The notes under the pieces were generated by a model. That model saw only the letters and a program-made list of their open reading frames with translations. It had not been told where the DNA came from and made no database searches. A stretch of 64,000 nucleotides of DNA from Bacteroides ndongoniae (GTDB lineage Bacteria > Bacteroidota > Bacteroidia > Bacteroidales > Bacteroidaceae), in NCBI RefSeq assembly GCF_900108345.1, contig NZ_FNVV01000012.1, positions 878,978-942,977 of the forward strand. The letters are read 5' to 3'. Numbering within the stretch: the stretch's first letter is position 1; the number at the start of each line of letters is the position of its first letter. A program made the position numbers and the translations under genes. This document shows, in pieces, positions 41,939 to 53,181 of the stretch.

Positions 41939-43267
41939 ATGTTTATGAGTTACAGAAAAGGACTCATGGTGCTGTGTGTGGCAGTGCTGTGCAGTCCGGG
42001 CCTTTACGCCCAGTCCGCTTCGTCGGGCCGCCTGTTGAGCGTCGATGAGATGTTCCGCCTGGCCGACGAAAACAGTAAGAGTATTCAAACCTATTCCACG
42101 GCCCGCGAGGCTGCCGACCAAGCGCTGCAGGCCGCCAAGGCACAGCGTCTGCCCGATGTCTCCGCCAGTCTGTCGGTCAGCTACCTGGGCGACGGCCGCT
42201 TGTGGGACCGCGACTTCAGCAACGGCACCAACATTCCGATGCCCCACTTCGGCAACAATTTCGCTCTTGAGGCGCAACAGGTGATTTACGCCGGTGGTGC
42301 GGTGAACAGCAGCATTGCCCTGGCCGAACTGGGCCAGCAGATGGCAGGACTGGACGCACAGAAGAACCGTCAGGAAATCCGTTTCCTGCTGATAGGCTAC
42401 TACCTGAACATCTATAAGCTGGGCAATCAGCGTCAGGTTTTGCAGAAGAACCTGGAACTGGCCGAACAGGTAATCCGCAACATGGAGGCACGCCGCAACC
42501 AGGGAACTGCCCTGAAGAACGATATCACCCGCTACGAGTTGCAACGCGAAACGCTGAAGCTGCAGCTGGCGCAAGTGGAAGACGCCCGCCGCATTATGAA
42601 CCATCAGCTGGTGACCACCTTGCATCTGCCGGCCGGCACCGAGATTATCCCCGACACTACGTTGCTCTCGTCCGACGTGCCCGCGCTGGCCGAAAGCGAC
42701 TGGCAACAGATGGCCCTGCAAAGCAACCTGGCCTTGCAACAGAGTGGCCTTTCGGTCGAGATGGGCAAGCAGAAAGTGAAGCTGGAGCGTTCGGAGCTGC
42801 TGCCCAAAGTGGCGCTGGTAGCAGCCGAGCATCTGGACGGCCCCATCACCATCGAAGTGCCTGTGCTGGACAACAACTTCAACTACTGTTACGTAGGCGT
42901 GGGCGTGAAGTACAATATATCGTCACTCTTCAAGAACAACAAGAAGCTGAAGCAGGCACGTCTGAACGCCCGCAAGGCGCAGGAAGAACACGAACTGGCA
43001 GCCGAGCAGGTGGAGAATGCCGTACAGGCAGGCTACGTGAACTTCCTGACCTCCTTCACCGACCTGCACACGCAGGAGAAGAGCGTACAGTTGGCTGACG
43101 AGAACTACCGCGTGACCAGCAACCGCTACGACAACGACCTGGCCCTGCTGACCGACATGCTCGATGCCGGCAACATGAAACTCAGTGCCGACCTGGCGCT
43201 GGTGAACGCGCGCATCAACGTTGTCTACAATTATTATAAGATGCGTTACATCACGCATACACTCTAA
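41939..43267 (+). CDS. TolC-family outer-membrane efflux protein
   Basis: 442 residues from ATG 41939 (or 41945), each followed by a signal peptide ending GLYAQ. The body is long alpha-helical hairpins typical of TolC-like proteins (ENSKSIQTYSTAREAADQALQAAKAQRLPDVSASL; IKLNKK region AALNARKAQEEHELAAEQVENAVQ) with two internal repeats. It forms the outer-membrane exit duct of a tripartite pump with the next two genes. It starts 160 bp after the leader ORF. Confidence 0.9.
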   Translation: MFMSYRKGLMVLCVAVLCSPGLYAQSASSGRLLSVDEMFRLADENSKSIQTYSTAREAADQALQAAKAQRLPDVSASLSVSYLGDGRLWDRDFSNGTNIPMPHFGNNFALEAQQVIYAGGAVNSSIALAELGQQMAGLDAQKNRQEIRFLLIGYYLNIYKLGNQRQVLQKNLELAEQVIRNMEARRNQGTALKNDITRYELQRETLKLQLAQVEDARRIMNHQLVTTLHLPAGTEIIPDTTLLSSDVPALAESDWQQMALQSNLALQQSGLSVEMGKQKVKLERSELLPKVALVAAEHLDGPITIEVPVLDNNFNYCYVGVGVKYNISSLFKNNKKLKQARLNARKAQEEHELAAEQVENAVQAGYVNFLTSFTDLHTQEKSVQLADENYRVTSNRYDNDLALLTDMLDAGNMKLSADLALVNARINVVYNYYKMRYITHTL

Positions 43268-43311
43268 CCTTTCTTATTTCATATATTCAACAAACCATAA
43301 TACTTAAAGTC

Positions 43312-44346
43312 ATGATTACAAGAACTGCAAAGAAACTGATATACAACATCGTCATCATCGGCTGCCTCGTGGCAGGACTGGTTTACGTCTGCTCGCGCTT
43401 CCTGCACCTGGGCCGTGTAGAATATACCGACAATGCACAGGTGAAGCAGCACATCACCCCCGTGAATACCCGCGTACAGGGCTTCATCAAGCGCATCTGT
43501 TTCGAGGAGTTCCAACCCGTACACAAGGGCGACACGCTGGTCATCATCGAAGATACTGAGTTCCGCCTGCGTCTGGCACAGGCCGAGGCCGACCTTGCCA
43601 ATGCGCTGGCAGGCAGCAAGGCCACTACGGCAGGCATTGCCACCACGCAGAACAACCTGAGTGTGAGCGATGCAGGCATCGAGGAGGCCCGCGTGCAGAT
43701 GGAGAATGCCCGCCGCGAACTGACCCGTTACGAGAAACTGCTGGGCGAGGATGCCGTCACCCGTCAGCAATACGACAACGTGCGCACCACTTACGATGCT
43801 GCCAAGGCACGCTACGAGCAGGTACTCCGTGCCCGCCGCTCTACTTCGCTGGTAAAGGATGAACAGACCCACCGTCTGGATCAGAACGAAGCGGGTGTCC
43901 GCCTGGCCGAAGCGGCCGTAGAGCTGGCACGCCTGAACCTGTCGTATACCGTTGTGCTGGCCACCTGCGACGGCGTGACCGGCCGTAAGGACATCCACGA
44001 AGGCCAGTTGGTTCAGCCGGGACAGACGCTGGTGGACATCGTTGATGGCACCGACCTGTGGGTAGTGGCCAACTACCGCGAGACACAGCTGCCCAACATC
44101 CACGAGGGAGCCGAGGTAGAGATTACGGCCGACGCCGTGCCGGGTATCGTCTACAAAGGTACGGTAGAGTCCATCTCCGACGCTACGGGAGCCGCCTTCT
44201 CGCTCATTCCCCAGGACAACGCTACGGGCAACTTCGTCAAGGTAGAGCAGCGTGTCCCCGTGCGCATCAGCCTGCAGGGCAATCGTCCCGAAGACCTGCA
44301 ACGACTGCGTGCCGGGTTCAATCTGGAGTGTGAGGTGAAATATTGA
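43312..44346 (+). CDS. HlyD/EmrA-family membrane fusion protein
   Basis: 344 residues with one N-terminal membrane anchor (IYNIVIIGCLVAGLVYVC, about 10-27), then a barrel-sandwich/lipoyl half (VEYTDNAQVKQHITPVNTRVQGFIKRICFEEFQPVHKGDTL), a coiled-coil hairpin (about 85-190) and the second half (ATCDGVTGRKDIHEGQLVQPGQTL). This is the EmrA-type adaptor linking an inner-membrane MFS pump to TolC. It follows the TolC gene by 44 bp and precedes the MFS gene by 7 bp. Confidence 0.93.
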   Translation: MITRTAKKLIYNIVIIGCLVAGLVYVCSRFLHLGRVEYTDNAQVKQHITPVNTRVQGFIKRICFEEFQPVHKGDTLVIIEDTEFRLRLAQAEADLANALAGSKATTAGIATTQNNLSVSDAGIEEARVQMENARRELTRYEKLLGEDAVTRQQYDNVRTTYDAAKARYEQVLRARRSTSLVKDEQTHRLDQNEAGVRLAEAAVELARLNLSYTVVLATCDGVTGRKDIHEGQLVQPGQTLVDIVDGTDLWVVANYRETQLPNIHEGAEVEITADAVPGIVYKGTVESISDATGAAFSLIPQDNATGNFVKVEQRVPVRISLQGNRPEDLQRLRAGFNLECEVKY

Positions 44347-44353
44347 GCAGACT

Positions 44354-45958
44354 ATGGGAGCACCGATTCTTAACGGGCCGTTCACGATGCCCATGTTCCG
44401 CGAGTTTGTACCGCGCAAGATGCAGCCGTGGATTTATGTATTCTTCGCCGTTACCTTCCAGCTTTCCGGCGGGCTTTATTTAGGCGCACTCAACCAGATG
44501 GTGGGCGGCATGTCGCTGATGCGCGAAGACCTGCTGATGTGCCTTTACTCTAATTTGGCTGGCATGGCCATTTACTTCCCGTTGCTGTTTCGCATGAAGT
44601 TTCGTTTTACCAACAAAACGCTACTCACGGCAGCCGCATTGGGCGTGTTAGTTTGCAACCTTGTGGCGCCCTACATCACCTTTCTGCCCCTGCTGTGGGC
44701 GGTGTGCTTTGTCGAAGGCATTTGCAAGATTCAGGGCACCTTCGAGTGTATGTCGAACATTCAGCTGTGGATGACGCCCAAGCGCGACTTCACCGTCTTC
44801 TTTCCTCTGCTGCACATCATTATCCTGGGCAGCATGCAGCTGTCCGACCTGATGACCACCTGGTTGCTGCACCACTATCATTGGACGTACATGCACCTGT
44901 TCATGGCAGGGTTGATGCTGGTGGACCTGCTGATACTTTCGACTTGTGTACGTCATTTTCGTTTCATGAAAAAGTTCCCGCTGGTGGGTATCGACTGGAC
45001 AGGCGCGATGCTGTGGGCGGCCCTGCTGCTGCAGGTAGCCTACCTGTTCGACTATGGCGACTGGTACGACTGGTGGGACAGTCCCGTCATTTGCCGTCTG
45101 ACTTGTTCCATTGTGCTGACGGCTTACGTCTGTGTGAAACGGATGCGCGCCATCCGCCATGCTTTTCTGGAACCCAAGATGTGGACTTACCGCTATCTGT
45201 GGCCTGTGTTGATACTGATTACTGTGGTCGAAGCCATTCTGGCCACGGAGCGTGTGCTGGAGGAAAGTTTCTACGAAGGGGTGATGCACTATGCCGAGAC
45301 CGTCAGCGTGCAGTTGGACTGGCTGGCGCTGGCTGGCATACTGGCGGGCTGTCTGTTTGCCTACTGGTGGATGCACGTGCGCCGCTTCAACTACCTGCGG
45401 CTCCTTATCGTGGGCGTCATGGCATTGGTGTGCTACCTGGCAGGCTATTACTTCCAGTTTTCGGGCGAGATACATCTGTCGCAGCTCTATCTGCCGACGC
45501 TGTGCCGCGGCTTCGGCTACGCCATACTGAGTGCCACGTTTATGGTTTGCTTGGAGGAGATTATGACCTTCCAGCACTTCTTCCAGGCACTCAGCGTCTT
45601 CAACATGCTCCACATGGTGGTGGGCGGCGTGCTGGGTTCGGCTCTTTACGGGCGTGCCCTTTCCTACTACATGACGGACAACATGGCTCGCTACGGCAGT
45701 GCCATCGACCGCGTGTCGTTCAGCAGTTCGCCCTTCCCGTTAGGTGAATATATGGAGACGTTCGTTTCGCAAATGATGGAAGTCAGCATCCGCCAGATAT
45801 ACGGGTGGGTGCTCTACGGCTGCATCCTGTTGCTGCTGTTGTTCCTGCTCTACGACATGCCGGTGCGGCGTTATCTGAAGGAGATGCCCAGCTGGAAGAG
45901 TGTAGGGCGTGACGTCAAGAATTCCTTCTTCCGCTTCCGCTCGTTGCCCGACGAGTGA
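44354..45958 (+). CDS. MFS transporter (EmrB-like) of the tripartite pump
   Basis: 534 residues with about 14 hydrophobic segments, matching the DHA2/EmrB type in length; canonical MFS loop motifs are weak, as in Bacteroidetes members of this group. It would export hydrophobic compounds from the inner membrane via the HlyD adaptor and TolC duct. The gene starts 7 bp after the adaptor and ends with FFRFRSLPDE; the DNA for this ending recurs at the end of the thioredoxin-like gene (see the 28-bp direct repeat). Confidence 0.85.
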   Translation: MGAPILNGPFTMPMFREFVPRKMQPWIYVFFAVTFQLSGGLYLGALNQMVGGMSLMREDLLMCLYSNLAGMAIYFPLLFRMKFRFTNKTLLTAAALGVLVCNLVAPYITFLPLLWAVCFVEGICKIQGTFECMSNIQLWMTPKRDFTVFFPLLHIIILGSMQLSDLMTTWLLHHYHWTYMHLFMAGLMLVDLLILSTCVRHFRFMKKFPLVGIDWTGAMLWAALLLQVAYLFDYGDWYDWWDSPVICRLTCSIVLTAYVCVKRMRAIRHAFLEPKMWTYRYLWPVLILITVVEAILATERVLEESFYEGVMHYAETVSVQLDWLALAGILAGCLFAYWWMHVRRFNYLRLLIVGVMALVCYLAGYYFQFSGEIHLSQLYLPTLCRGFGYAILSATFMVCLEEIMTFQHFFQALSVFNMLHMVVGGVLGSALYGRALSYYMTDNMARYGSAIDRVSFSSSPFPLGEYMETFVSQMMEVSIRQIYGWVLYGCILLLLLFLLYDMPVRRYLKEMPSWKSVGRDVKNSFFRFRSLPDE

Positions 45959-45962
45959 CGGG
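45935..45962 (+). repeat. 28-bp direct repeat, left copy
   Basis: TTCCGCTCG, two variable bases, GCCCGACGAGTGACGGG, spanning the last codons and stop of the MFS gene. The second copy at 46912-46939 differs only in the two variable bases. Confidence 0.75.
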
Positions 45963-45992
45963 TACGTGTTTGGACCTGAAGTAAATGGAATG

Positions 45993-46259
45993 TTAACGCC
46001 CTACCTGATAATATTGTAAAATATCCCGCAAAATATCAGCCCATGATGCTTTTTTCTCCGGGGCGACAGTTTCGTGCAACCGTTCCTTGTTCAAGTCGTC
46101 CACTTTGGAGGATACTGCCTTTCCGTTTCCGGCGACCGTTGAGTCGGAAGAAAGGTAATGTGTTAGGTAAGGGTTGGTTGTGCTGGTGCTCTTTGCAGAA
46201 TGGCAGGCAGAGAGGGCTAAGCAGCATCCTAACAGGCAAGCGTATATCAACTTCTTCAT
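45993..46259 (-). CDS. Small lipoprotein of unknown function
   Basis: 88 residues, lipoprotein signal with lipobox LSAC (Cys19), then a Ser/Thr-rich linker and a short amphipathic C-terminal helix (SWADILRDILQYYQ). No family is recognised. It is divergent from the thioredoxin-like gene and lies between the two copies of the 28-bp direct repeat. An export role for the mature part is inference from the signal alone. Confidence 0.6.
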   Translation of the reverse strand: MKKLIYACLLGCCLALSACHSAKSTSTTNPYLTHYLSSDSTVAGNGKAVSSKVDDLNKERLHETVAPEKKASWADILRDILQYYQVGR

Positions 46260-46404
46260 GACTATCGTATTTTTTGTAAAGTTAGTTGTTTTTTCGTGGC
46301 ATGATGTTTAAAGTAGGTTAATTTGATTAAAGATGTTTATTGCAAATAACACTGGGCGTGTTTGAATTGTACCTTTACAACGTAAAGATTAAAAGTATCA
46401 CGCT

Positions 46405-46935
46405 ATGAAGAAAGTCTTTCTTTTATTGATTCTCATGGCGCTTGGCGGAGTCTCTTACTCGCAGGTTCGGATAGTCGACAACGATTCTTTGAAGTCTGTC
46501 ATTACTGCTTCCGACAAGCCTTATAAACTGATTTACGTTTTCTGTGATTACTGTCGTCCGTCTGTCGAACGTTTTCCGAAACTGTTGGAGGTGTTGAAAG
46601 GCAATTCGGATGTCGCTTTGTTTCCTATTTGCGCGCAAGGCTATGGGGAAGTAGCAGAGTATCTGAAAAGAAATGGGTTTTCGGAAACAATCTACCTGAT
46701 TAACCAAAAGCGGAAAATTAAAATGATCGATCTGTATAATCCGATTAAGTTTACTTGTAAACTTCTGCACAAGCAGTTGGATATTCCGACAGATAAGATG
46801 GGGGCTTCGGACTATTGTCTGTTGGATAAGGACAATAAGGTTGTTCTTCAGACCCATTGGGAGATGCCGGATAGTTTGTATTTCGGACAGCTGAAGGAGT
46901 ATTTTGCTCGTTTCCGCTCGCAGCCCGACGAGTGA
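46405..46935 (+). CDS. Periplasmic thioredoxin-like protein
   Basis: 176 residues with a signal peptide (cleavage near SYSQ, about residue 20). YVFCDYCRPSVERFP has a CxxC pair (Cys47, Cys50) at the thioredoxin-fold position, and the remainder matches the alpha/beta order of that fold (LFPICAQGYGEVAEYLKRNG). A thiol oxidoreductase role in the periplasm is likely; partners are unknown. Codon use appears more A/T-rich than the surrounding operons. Its final residues FARFRSQPDE resemble the MFS ending because the underlying DNA is repeated. Confidence 0.65.
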   Translation: MKKVFLLLILMALGGVSYSQVRIVDNDSLKSVITASDKPYKLIYVFCDYCRPSVERFPKLLEVLKGNSDVALFPICAQGYGEVAEYLKRNGFSETIYLINQKRKIKMIDLYNPIKFTCKLLHKQLDIPTDKMGASDYCLLDKDNKVVLQTHWEMPDSLYFGQLKEYFARFRSQPDE

Positions 46936-46939
46936 CGGG
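46912..46939 (+). repeat. 28-bp direct repeat, right copy
   Basis: Second copy of the 28-bp repeat covering the end and stop codon of the thioredoxin-like gene; 26 of 28 bases identical to 45935-45962. Confidence 0.75.
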
Positions 46940-46982
46940 CGCAGGGCGGTGGAAGGCAGCATTTGTCTTTGTGTTTCAGTTA

Positions 46983-47022
46983 AGGCGTTTCTGCTTGCAA
47001 AAAGAGTCGGAAACGCCTTTTT
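46983..47022 (+). terminator. Intrinsic terminator after the thioredoxin-like gene
   Basis: AGGCGTTTC (46983-46991) pairs with GAAACGCCT followed by TTTTT; loop about 18 nt. Confidence 0.75.
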
Positions 47023-47090
47023 CTGTAACATGCCCTCCCGCTGAATTCCTCGAAACAGATGCCGGAACTGCATAAAACGGCGCTAAAACC

Positions 47091-47420
47091 GCATGAATAT
47101 ACGCTGCGGATGCCGGAATTGCATCTTTTTGCCGTCTGAAACGCTTGTGCGGAACGTGCTCTGTGCTTGTCCGGTTGCCGAACAACGCTTGTGTGGCTCG
47201 GCAACAATGCTTGTGCGGCTCGGCCGGAAGGTATGTTATAGGGAGGAACAAAGCTTTCGGCGGGGCATTCGGGCGCTTTTTTCGTCTGTTTTGGTTGTAA
47301 GTATTTCGCTATCTGTTTGGCTGATAGACGAATAGTGCGTGTGCGCTTTGAAAAAATCGGCTGCCCGTCCTTCTGGCCGCAAATACGCGATTCTCGCGGA
47401 CTTGGGTGTGCAAAGTGTCA
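47091..47420. repeat. Composite non-coding element, copy F (contains 22-bp repeats)
   Basis: About 330 bp that align in order with 52600-52949. Shared landmarks are GCATGAATAT, four GCTTGT units at 47143, 47165, 47187 and 47209 (exact 22-bp steps), TGTAAGTATTTCGCTATC, the hairpin-forming AAATACGCGATTCTCGCG and CAAAGTGTCA at the end. It fills most of the 612-bp gap between the thioredoxin-like and flavodoxin genes. No coding sense is visible in either copy. Confidence 0.8.
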
Positions 47421-47547
47421 GAATGATAGTTGGCCCGTTTCTCCTTTTCTTCCGCCCATCGGGCCGTTTGTCCGAAATAATATGTATATTTGCGGATATT
47501 CTCCGGATATTTATTCGTGGGAACGAAGGCTTAAAAACGGAAGCACT

Positions 47548-48123
47548 ATGAACATACTTATCCTGAATGCCAGCCCCCGTCCCAACGGAGGCATCGCGCG
47601 CATGTTGCAGGCCATGGAGGAAGAAGCCCTGGCGTGCGGAGCCCGGGTGGTGAACCTGCGTGTCGCCGACCTGAAGGTGCGTCCCTGTACGGGTTGCATG
47701 ACCTGCCGTACCGCCCAGCGTTGCACCTTGCCCGAAGATGACGCCCAATGCGTGGTGCGCCTGCTGGGCGAATGTCAGGTGCTCGTCATCGGCGCCCCCT
47801 GCTATTGGGGCAACATGCCAGGCACCCTGAAAGTATTGTTCGACCGCATGGTTTATGGCCTGATAGAGCAAAGCGGCACCGGACTTCCGCGCCCGCTGCA
47901 CGCCGGCAAGGACGCCGTATTAGTGTCCACCAGTACCACCGCTTTCCCCTTCAACATCCTGTTCCACCAGACCAGCGGCACCGTACGCGCCCTGAAAGCC
48001 ATTCTGAAGTGGAGCGGCTTCCACATCTACCGCCGCATCGAGCGGGGAGGGGTGCGGCAGAAGCCCGTCGGCGAAAAAGATTTGAATCGTTGCAGGAAAG
48101 TGATGCGGAAGTTGTGCAAATAA
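47548..48123 (+). CDS. Flavodoxin-like NAD(P)H-dependent oxidoreductase
   Basis: 191 residues from ATG 47548 (MNILILNASPRPNGG, the FMN phosphate loop); the longer frame from 47317 reads through a repeat element and is rejected. CTGCMTC with a later Cys (RTAQRC) and GAPCYWGNMPGTLKVLFDRM are typical of the NADPH-dependent FMN reductase/flavodoxin-2 group. It likely reduces flavin or quinone-type substrates in the cytoplasm; the cysteine cluster (CxxCxxC) may bind a metal or metal cluster, which is inference. It is followed by the ABC-F gene after 136 bp. Confidence 0.85.
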   Translation: MNILILNASPRPNGGIARMLQAMEEEALACGARVVNLRVADLKVRPCTGCMTCRTAQRCTLPEDDAQCVVRLLGECQVLVIGAPCYWGNMPGTLKVLFDRMVYGLIEQSGTGLPRPLHAGKDAVLVSTSTTAFPFNILFHQTSGTVRALKAILKWSGFHIYRRIERGGVRQKPVGEKDLNRCRKVMRKLCK

Positions 48124-48259
48124 TCACTACCTTTGTGCCCTTGCAAACCGCGATGTAACTGTCCGGTTTTATAGGTTTTTGCCGTTTGCAGGTCCGTGCC
48201 CCCTTGCGAGGCTCCGGCTTGCAGGCCGAAAAACGTATCAACTTAAGATTATTGACTTT

Positions 48260-50263
<2,004 letters not shown>

Positions 50264-50311
50264 TGGCCGCCGGGTGAAGAACGGAAAACAACTTTATAAA
50301 ACAGTATAACA

Positions 50312-52348
50312 ATGAACATGAAACATTTTCTTCCCGTTGCAGCGATCTGCCTGCTGGCAACATCGTGCAACACGGGCAAGCAGACGGCCGAACAGACAGC
50401 CGGCATTCAGCTTGCCAATCTGGATACCACGGCTCTGCCGGGTACCGACTTCTATCAGTATGCCTGCGGTGGCTGGATGAAAAACAATCCGCTGACTGAT
50501 GAATATTCGCAGTATGGTTCGTTCACCGTGCTGGCCGAGAACAACCGCAAGCAGATTCAGGGTCTTATCGAAGAACTGGCTGCCTCGCAACACGAAGCCG
50601 GCAGCGTGGCACAGAAGGTAGGCGACCTGTACAAGATTGCCATGGATAGCGTGAAGCTGAATCAGGACGGTGTTGCCCCCATTCAGGCCGAACTGAAGGA
50701 AATCGGTGCGATGCAGAGCAAGGAACAGCTTTATCCGCTGCTGGCACAGCTCTATAAGAAAGGCATCGCAGCCTATCTGGCCCTCTACGTGGCAGCCGAC
50801 GAAATGAATAGCAACATGAACGCTGTACAGATAGCCCAGTACGGACTGAGCATGGGCGACCGTGACTACTATCTGCTGGACGATGAGGCTACTACTAAAA
50901 TTCGTGAGGCTTTCAAAGTACATGTGAAGAAAATGTTCGGTCTGGCCGGATATTCTGATGCCGACGCTGACCGTGCCGTGAAGGTAGTGATGGATGTAGA
51001 AACCCGTCTGGCACAGGCTTTCCGCTCGCGTGTCGATCTGCGCGACCCTCATGCCAATTATAACAAGATGTCGATGGAAGACATCAAGAAGCAGTACTCC
51101 ACCTTCGACTGGGATGCTTATCTGAAAGGACTTGACCTGAACGATGTGAAGGAAATCATCGTCGGACAGCCCGCTTCGCTGGAGGCTTCGGTGAAGATTC
51201 TGGACACACTGCCCCTGGCCGACCAGAGCCTGTACCTGCAATGGAAACTGATTGATGCCTCTGCCGACTATCTGAACGACGCGCTGAAGGAGCAGAACTT
51301 CGACTTCTACAGTCGCACGATGTCGGGCGCCCAAGAGATGCAACCCCGCTGGAAGACGGCTGTCGGTGTAGTAAGCTCTACACTGGGCGAGGCTGTCGGA
51401 CAGATGTATGTCGAGAAGTACTTCCCCGCCGCAGCCAAAGAGCGTATGGTGACCCTCGTGAAGAACCTGCAGGATGCACTGGGACAACGCATCCAGAACC
51501 TGTCGTGGATGGGCGATTCGACCAAGGTAAAAGCCCTGGAGAAACTGGCTACCTTCCACGTGAAGATAGGTTACCCCGACAAATGGAAAGACTACAGCTC
51601 GCTCGAAATCAAGAACGACTCCTACTGGGCCAACATCGAACGTGCCAACCTGTGGAATCACGCCGAGATGGTGGCCAAGGCAGGCAAGCCTGTTGACAAG
51701 GACGAATGGCTGATGACGCCGCAGACCGTGAACGCTTACTACAACCCGACGACGAACGAAATCTGTTTCCCCGCCGCCATCCTGCAGCCGCCTTTCTTCG
51801 ATATGAATGCGGATGACGCCTTCAACTACGGTGCCATCGGTGTGGTGATCGGACATGAGATGACACACGGATTCGACGACCAGGGCCGTCAGTACGACAA
51901 GGACGGTAACCTGAAAGACTGGTGGACCGAAGAAGATGCCAAGAAGTTCGAGGAACGTGCCAACGTGATGGTAGCCTTCTTCGACAGCATCGAAGTGGCT
52001 CCGGGTGTACACGCCAACGGCCGCATGACGCTGGGCGAGAACATTGCCGACCACGGTGGTTTGCAGGTAGCTTTCCAGGCCTTCAAGAACGCTACTGCCA
52101 CGGCTCCGCTGGCCGTGAAGGACGGCTTCACCCCCGAACAGCGCTTCTTCCTGGCTTATGCCGGCGTATGGGCCAACAACATCCGTCCCGAAGCTGTGCT
52201 GCAGATGACCAAGATTGACGTTCACTCGTTGGGCAAATGGCGTGTGGACGGCGCACTGCCGCACATCGGTGCCTGGTACGATGCCTTTGGCGTGACCGAG
52301 AAAGATCCGATGTTCGTGCCGCAGGCCGAGCGCGTCTCCATCTGGTAA
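50312..52348 (+). CDS. M13-family metallopeptidase lipoprotein
   Basis: 678 residues; lipoprotein signal with lipobox ATSC (Cys21). HEMTH at 515-519 is the HExxH zinc motif, and GENIADHGG (575-583, Glu576 and Asp580) gives the third ligand and support; TVNAYYNPTTNEICFPAAILQPPFF is the neprilysin substrate-binding segment. It probably digests short peptides in the periplasm or at the cell surface. It follows the ABC-F gene by 48 bp and has a strong terminator after it. Confidence 0.93.
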   Translation: MNMKHFLPVAAICLLATSCNTGKQTAEQTAGIQLANLDTTALPGTDFYQYACGGWMKNNPLTDEYSQYGSFTVLAENNRKQIQGLIEELAASQHEAGSVAQKVGDLYKIAMDSVKLNQDGVAPIQAELKEIGAMQSKEQLYPLLAQLYKKGIAAYLALYVAADEMNSNMNAVQIAQYGLSMGDRDYYLLDDEATTKIREAFKVHVKKMFGLAGYSDADADRAVKVVMDVETRLAQAFRSRVDLRDPHANYNKMSMEDIKKQYSTFDWDAYLKGLDLNDVKEIIVGQPASLEASVKILDTLPLADQSLYLQWKLIDASADYLNDALKEQNFDFYSRTMSGAQEMQPRWKTAVGVVSSTLGEAVGQMYVEKYFPAAAKERMVTLVKNLQDALGQRIQNLSWMGDSTKVKALEKLATFHVKIGYPDKWKDYSSLEIKNDSYWANIERANLWNHAEMVAKAGKPVDKDEWLMTPQTVNAYYNPTTNEICFPAAILQPPFFDMNADDAFNYGAIGVVIGHEMTHGFDDQGRQYDKDGNLKDWWTEEDAKKFEERANVMVAFFDSIEVAPGVHANGRMTLGENIADHGGLQVAFQAFKNATATAPLAVKDGFTPEQRFFLAYAGVWANNIRPEAVLQMTKIDVHSLGKWRVDGALPHIGAWYDAFGVTEKDPMFVPQAERVSIW

Positions 52349-52377
52349 CAGCGTGGTGATGTAACCCTATACCGGGA

Positions 52378-52432
52378 GGGGAGGATTCTTCTTCGCAGAC
52401 TGTCTGCGGCGGGGAATCCTCCCCTTTTTTTG
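52378..52432 (+). terminator. Intrinsic terminator after the M13 peptidase gene
   Basis: GGGGAGGATTC (52378-52388) and GAATCCTCCCC (52414-52424) with an internal second hairpin CGCAGAC-TGTCTGCG, followed by eight T. Confidence 0.88.
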
Positions 52433-52599
52433 TGCCTGTCGGCGGGTGGCGGCAAGGGGTGGAAGAGGATTTGACGATGCGTTTGACGGATAATATATTT
52501 TGCTTTCAAAATGTCAGAAAACGGGCTTTTCGGCTGACAGACCTGTTTTGCAAAAACGGGCTGAAAGCGTCGGAAATGGGCGAAACCGGTGTTGAATCT

Positions 52600-52949
52600 G
52601 CATGAATATGCGCCCGTTATGCGGGTTTTATGTGTTTTTTGTCCCCAAAATGCTTGTTCGGCGCGCGCTCCGTGCTTGTTCGGAGCGGGAACTACGCTTG
52701 TGTGGCTCGCGAACCGTGCTTGTGTGGTTCGTCAGCAATGCTTGTTGCGCTCGACGGGATGGCTTTCCGGCGGCGAAAACAGGGCTTTCGGGGGAGTCGG
52801 AGGGGAGAAGTTTTTCTCTTTCGGATGTAAGGATTTCGCTATCGTGCTAAGAGGCAGCGAGATGCGGATTTTCGCTTCCAAAATCCGGAACGGTCGGGCC
52901 TTCGGACGGAAATACGCGATTCTCGCGGCGTTGGCCGAGCAAAGTGTCA
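52600..52949. repeat. Composite non-coding element, copy G (contains 22-bp repeats)
   Basis: About 350 bp, homologous in order to 47091-47420: GCATGAATAT, five GCTTGT units at 52652, 52674, 52696, 52718 and 52740 (exact 22-bp steps), TGTAAGGATTTCGCTATC, AAATACGCGATTCTCGCG and CAAAGTGTCA. It fills the middle of the 833-bp gap between the M13 and purH genes. 52950-53181 holds only the purH promoter region. Confidence 0.8.
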
Positions 52950-53129
52950 CATTGTCAAGGACGGTGCCTGGCGTCGATCCCGGTGGCGAATCTGCCCTTC
53001 GGGCTTTCGTGACAGTGGCATTCGTAGCTGCCGGCCGCAAATGGGACGCTGTATGGGGGCTTGTCATTAAAAAGTATAATTTTATGCGATTAATTGTCTG
53101 TGTATGCGTCACCTTACGAACAAAATTTG

Positions 53130-53137
53130 TAACTTTG
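53130..53137 (+). promoter_or_regulatory. Candidate -7 box of purH
   Basis: TAACTTTG 44 bp upstream of the purH start; -33 not clear. Confidence 0.4.
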
Positions 53138-53181
53138 CGGCATTATAGATTTAATTTGCGCGTAATTTAAATAACTGAATC

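Noticed and set aside
50294..52264. 656-codon open frame antisense to the M13 peptidase
   Set aside because: The plus strand carries a full M13 protein with HExxH; the antisense translation shows no recognisable domain.
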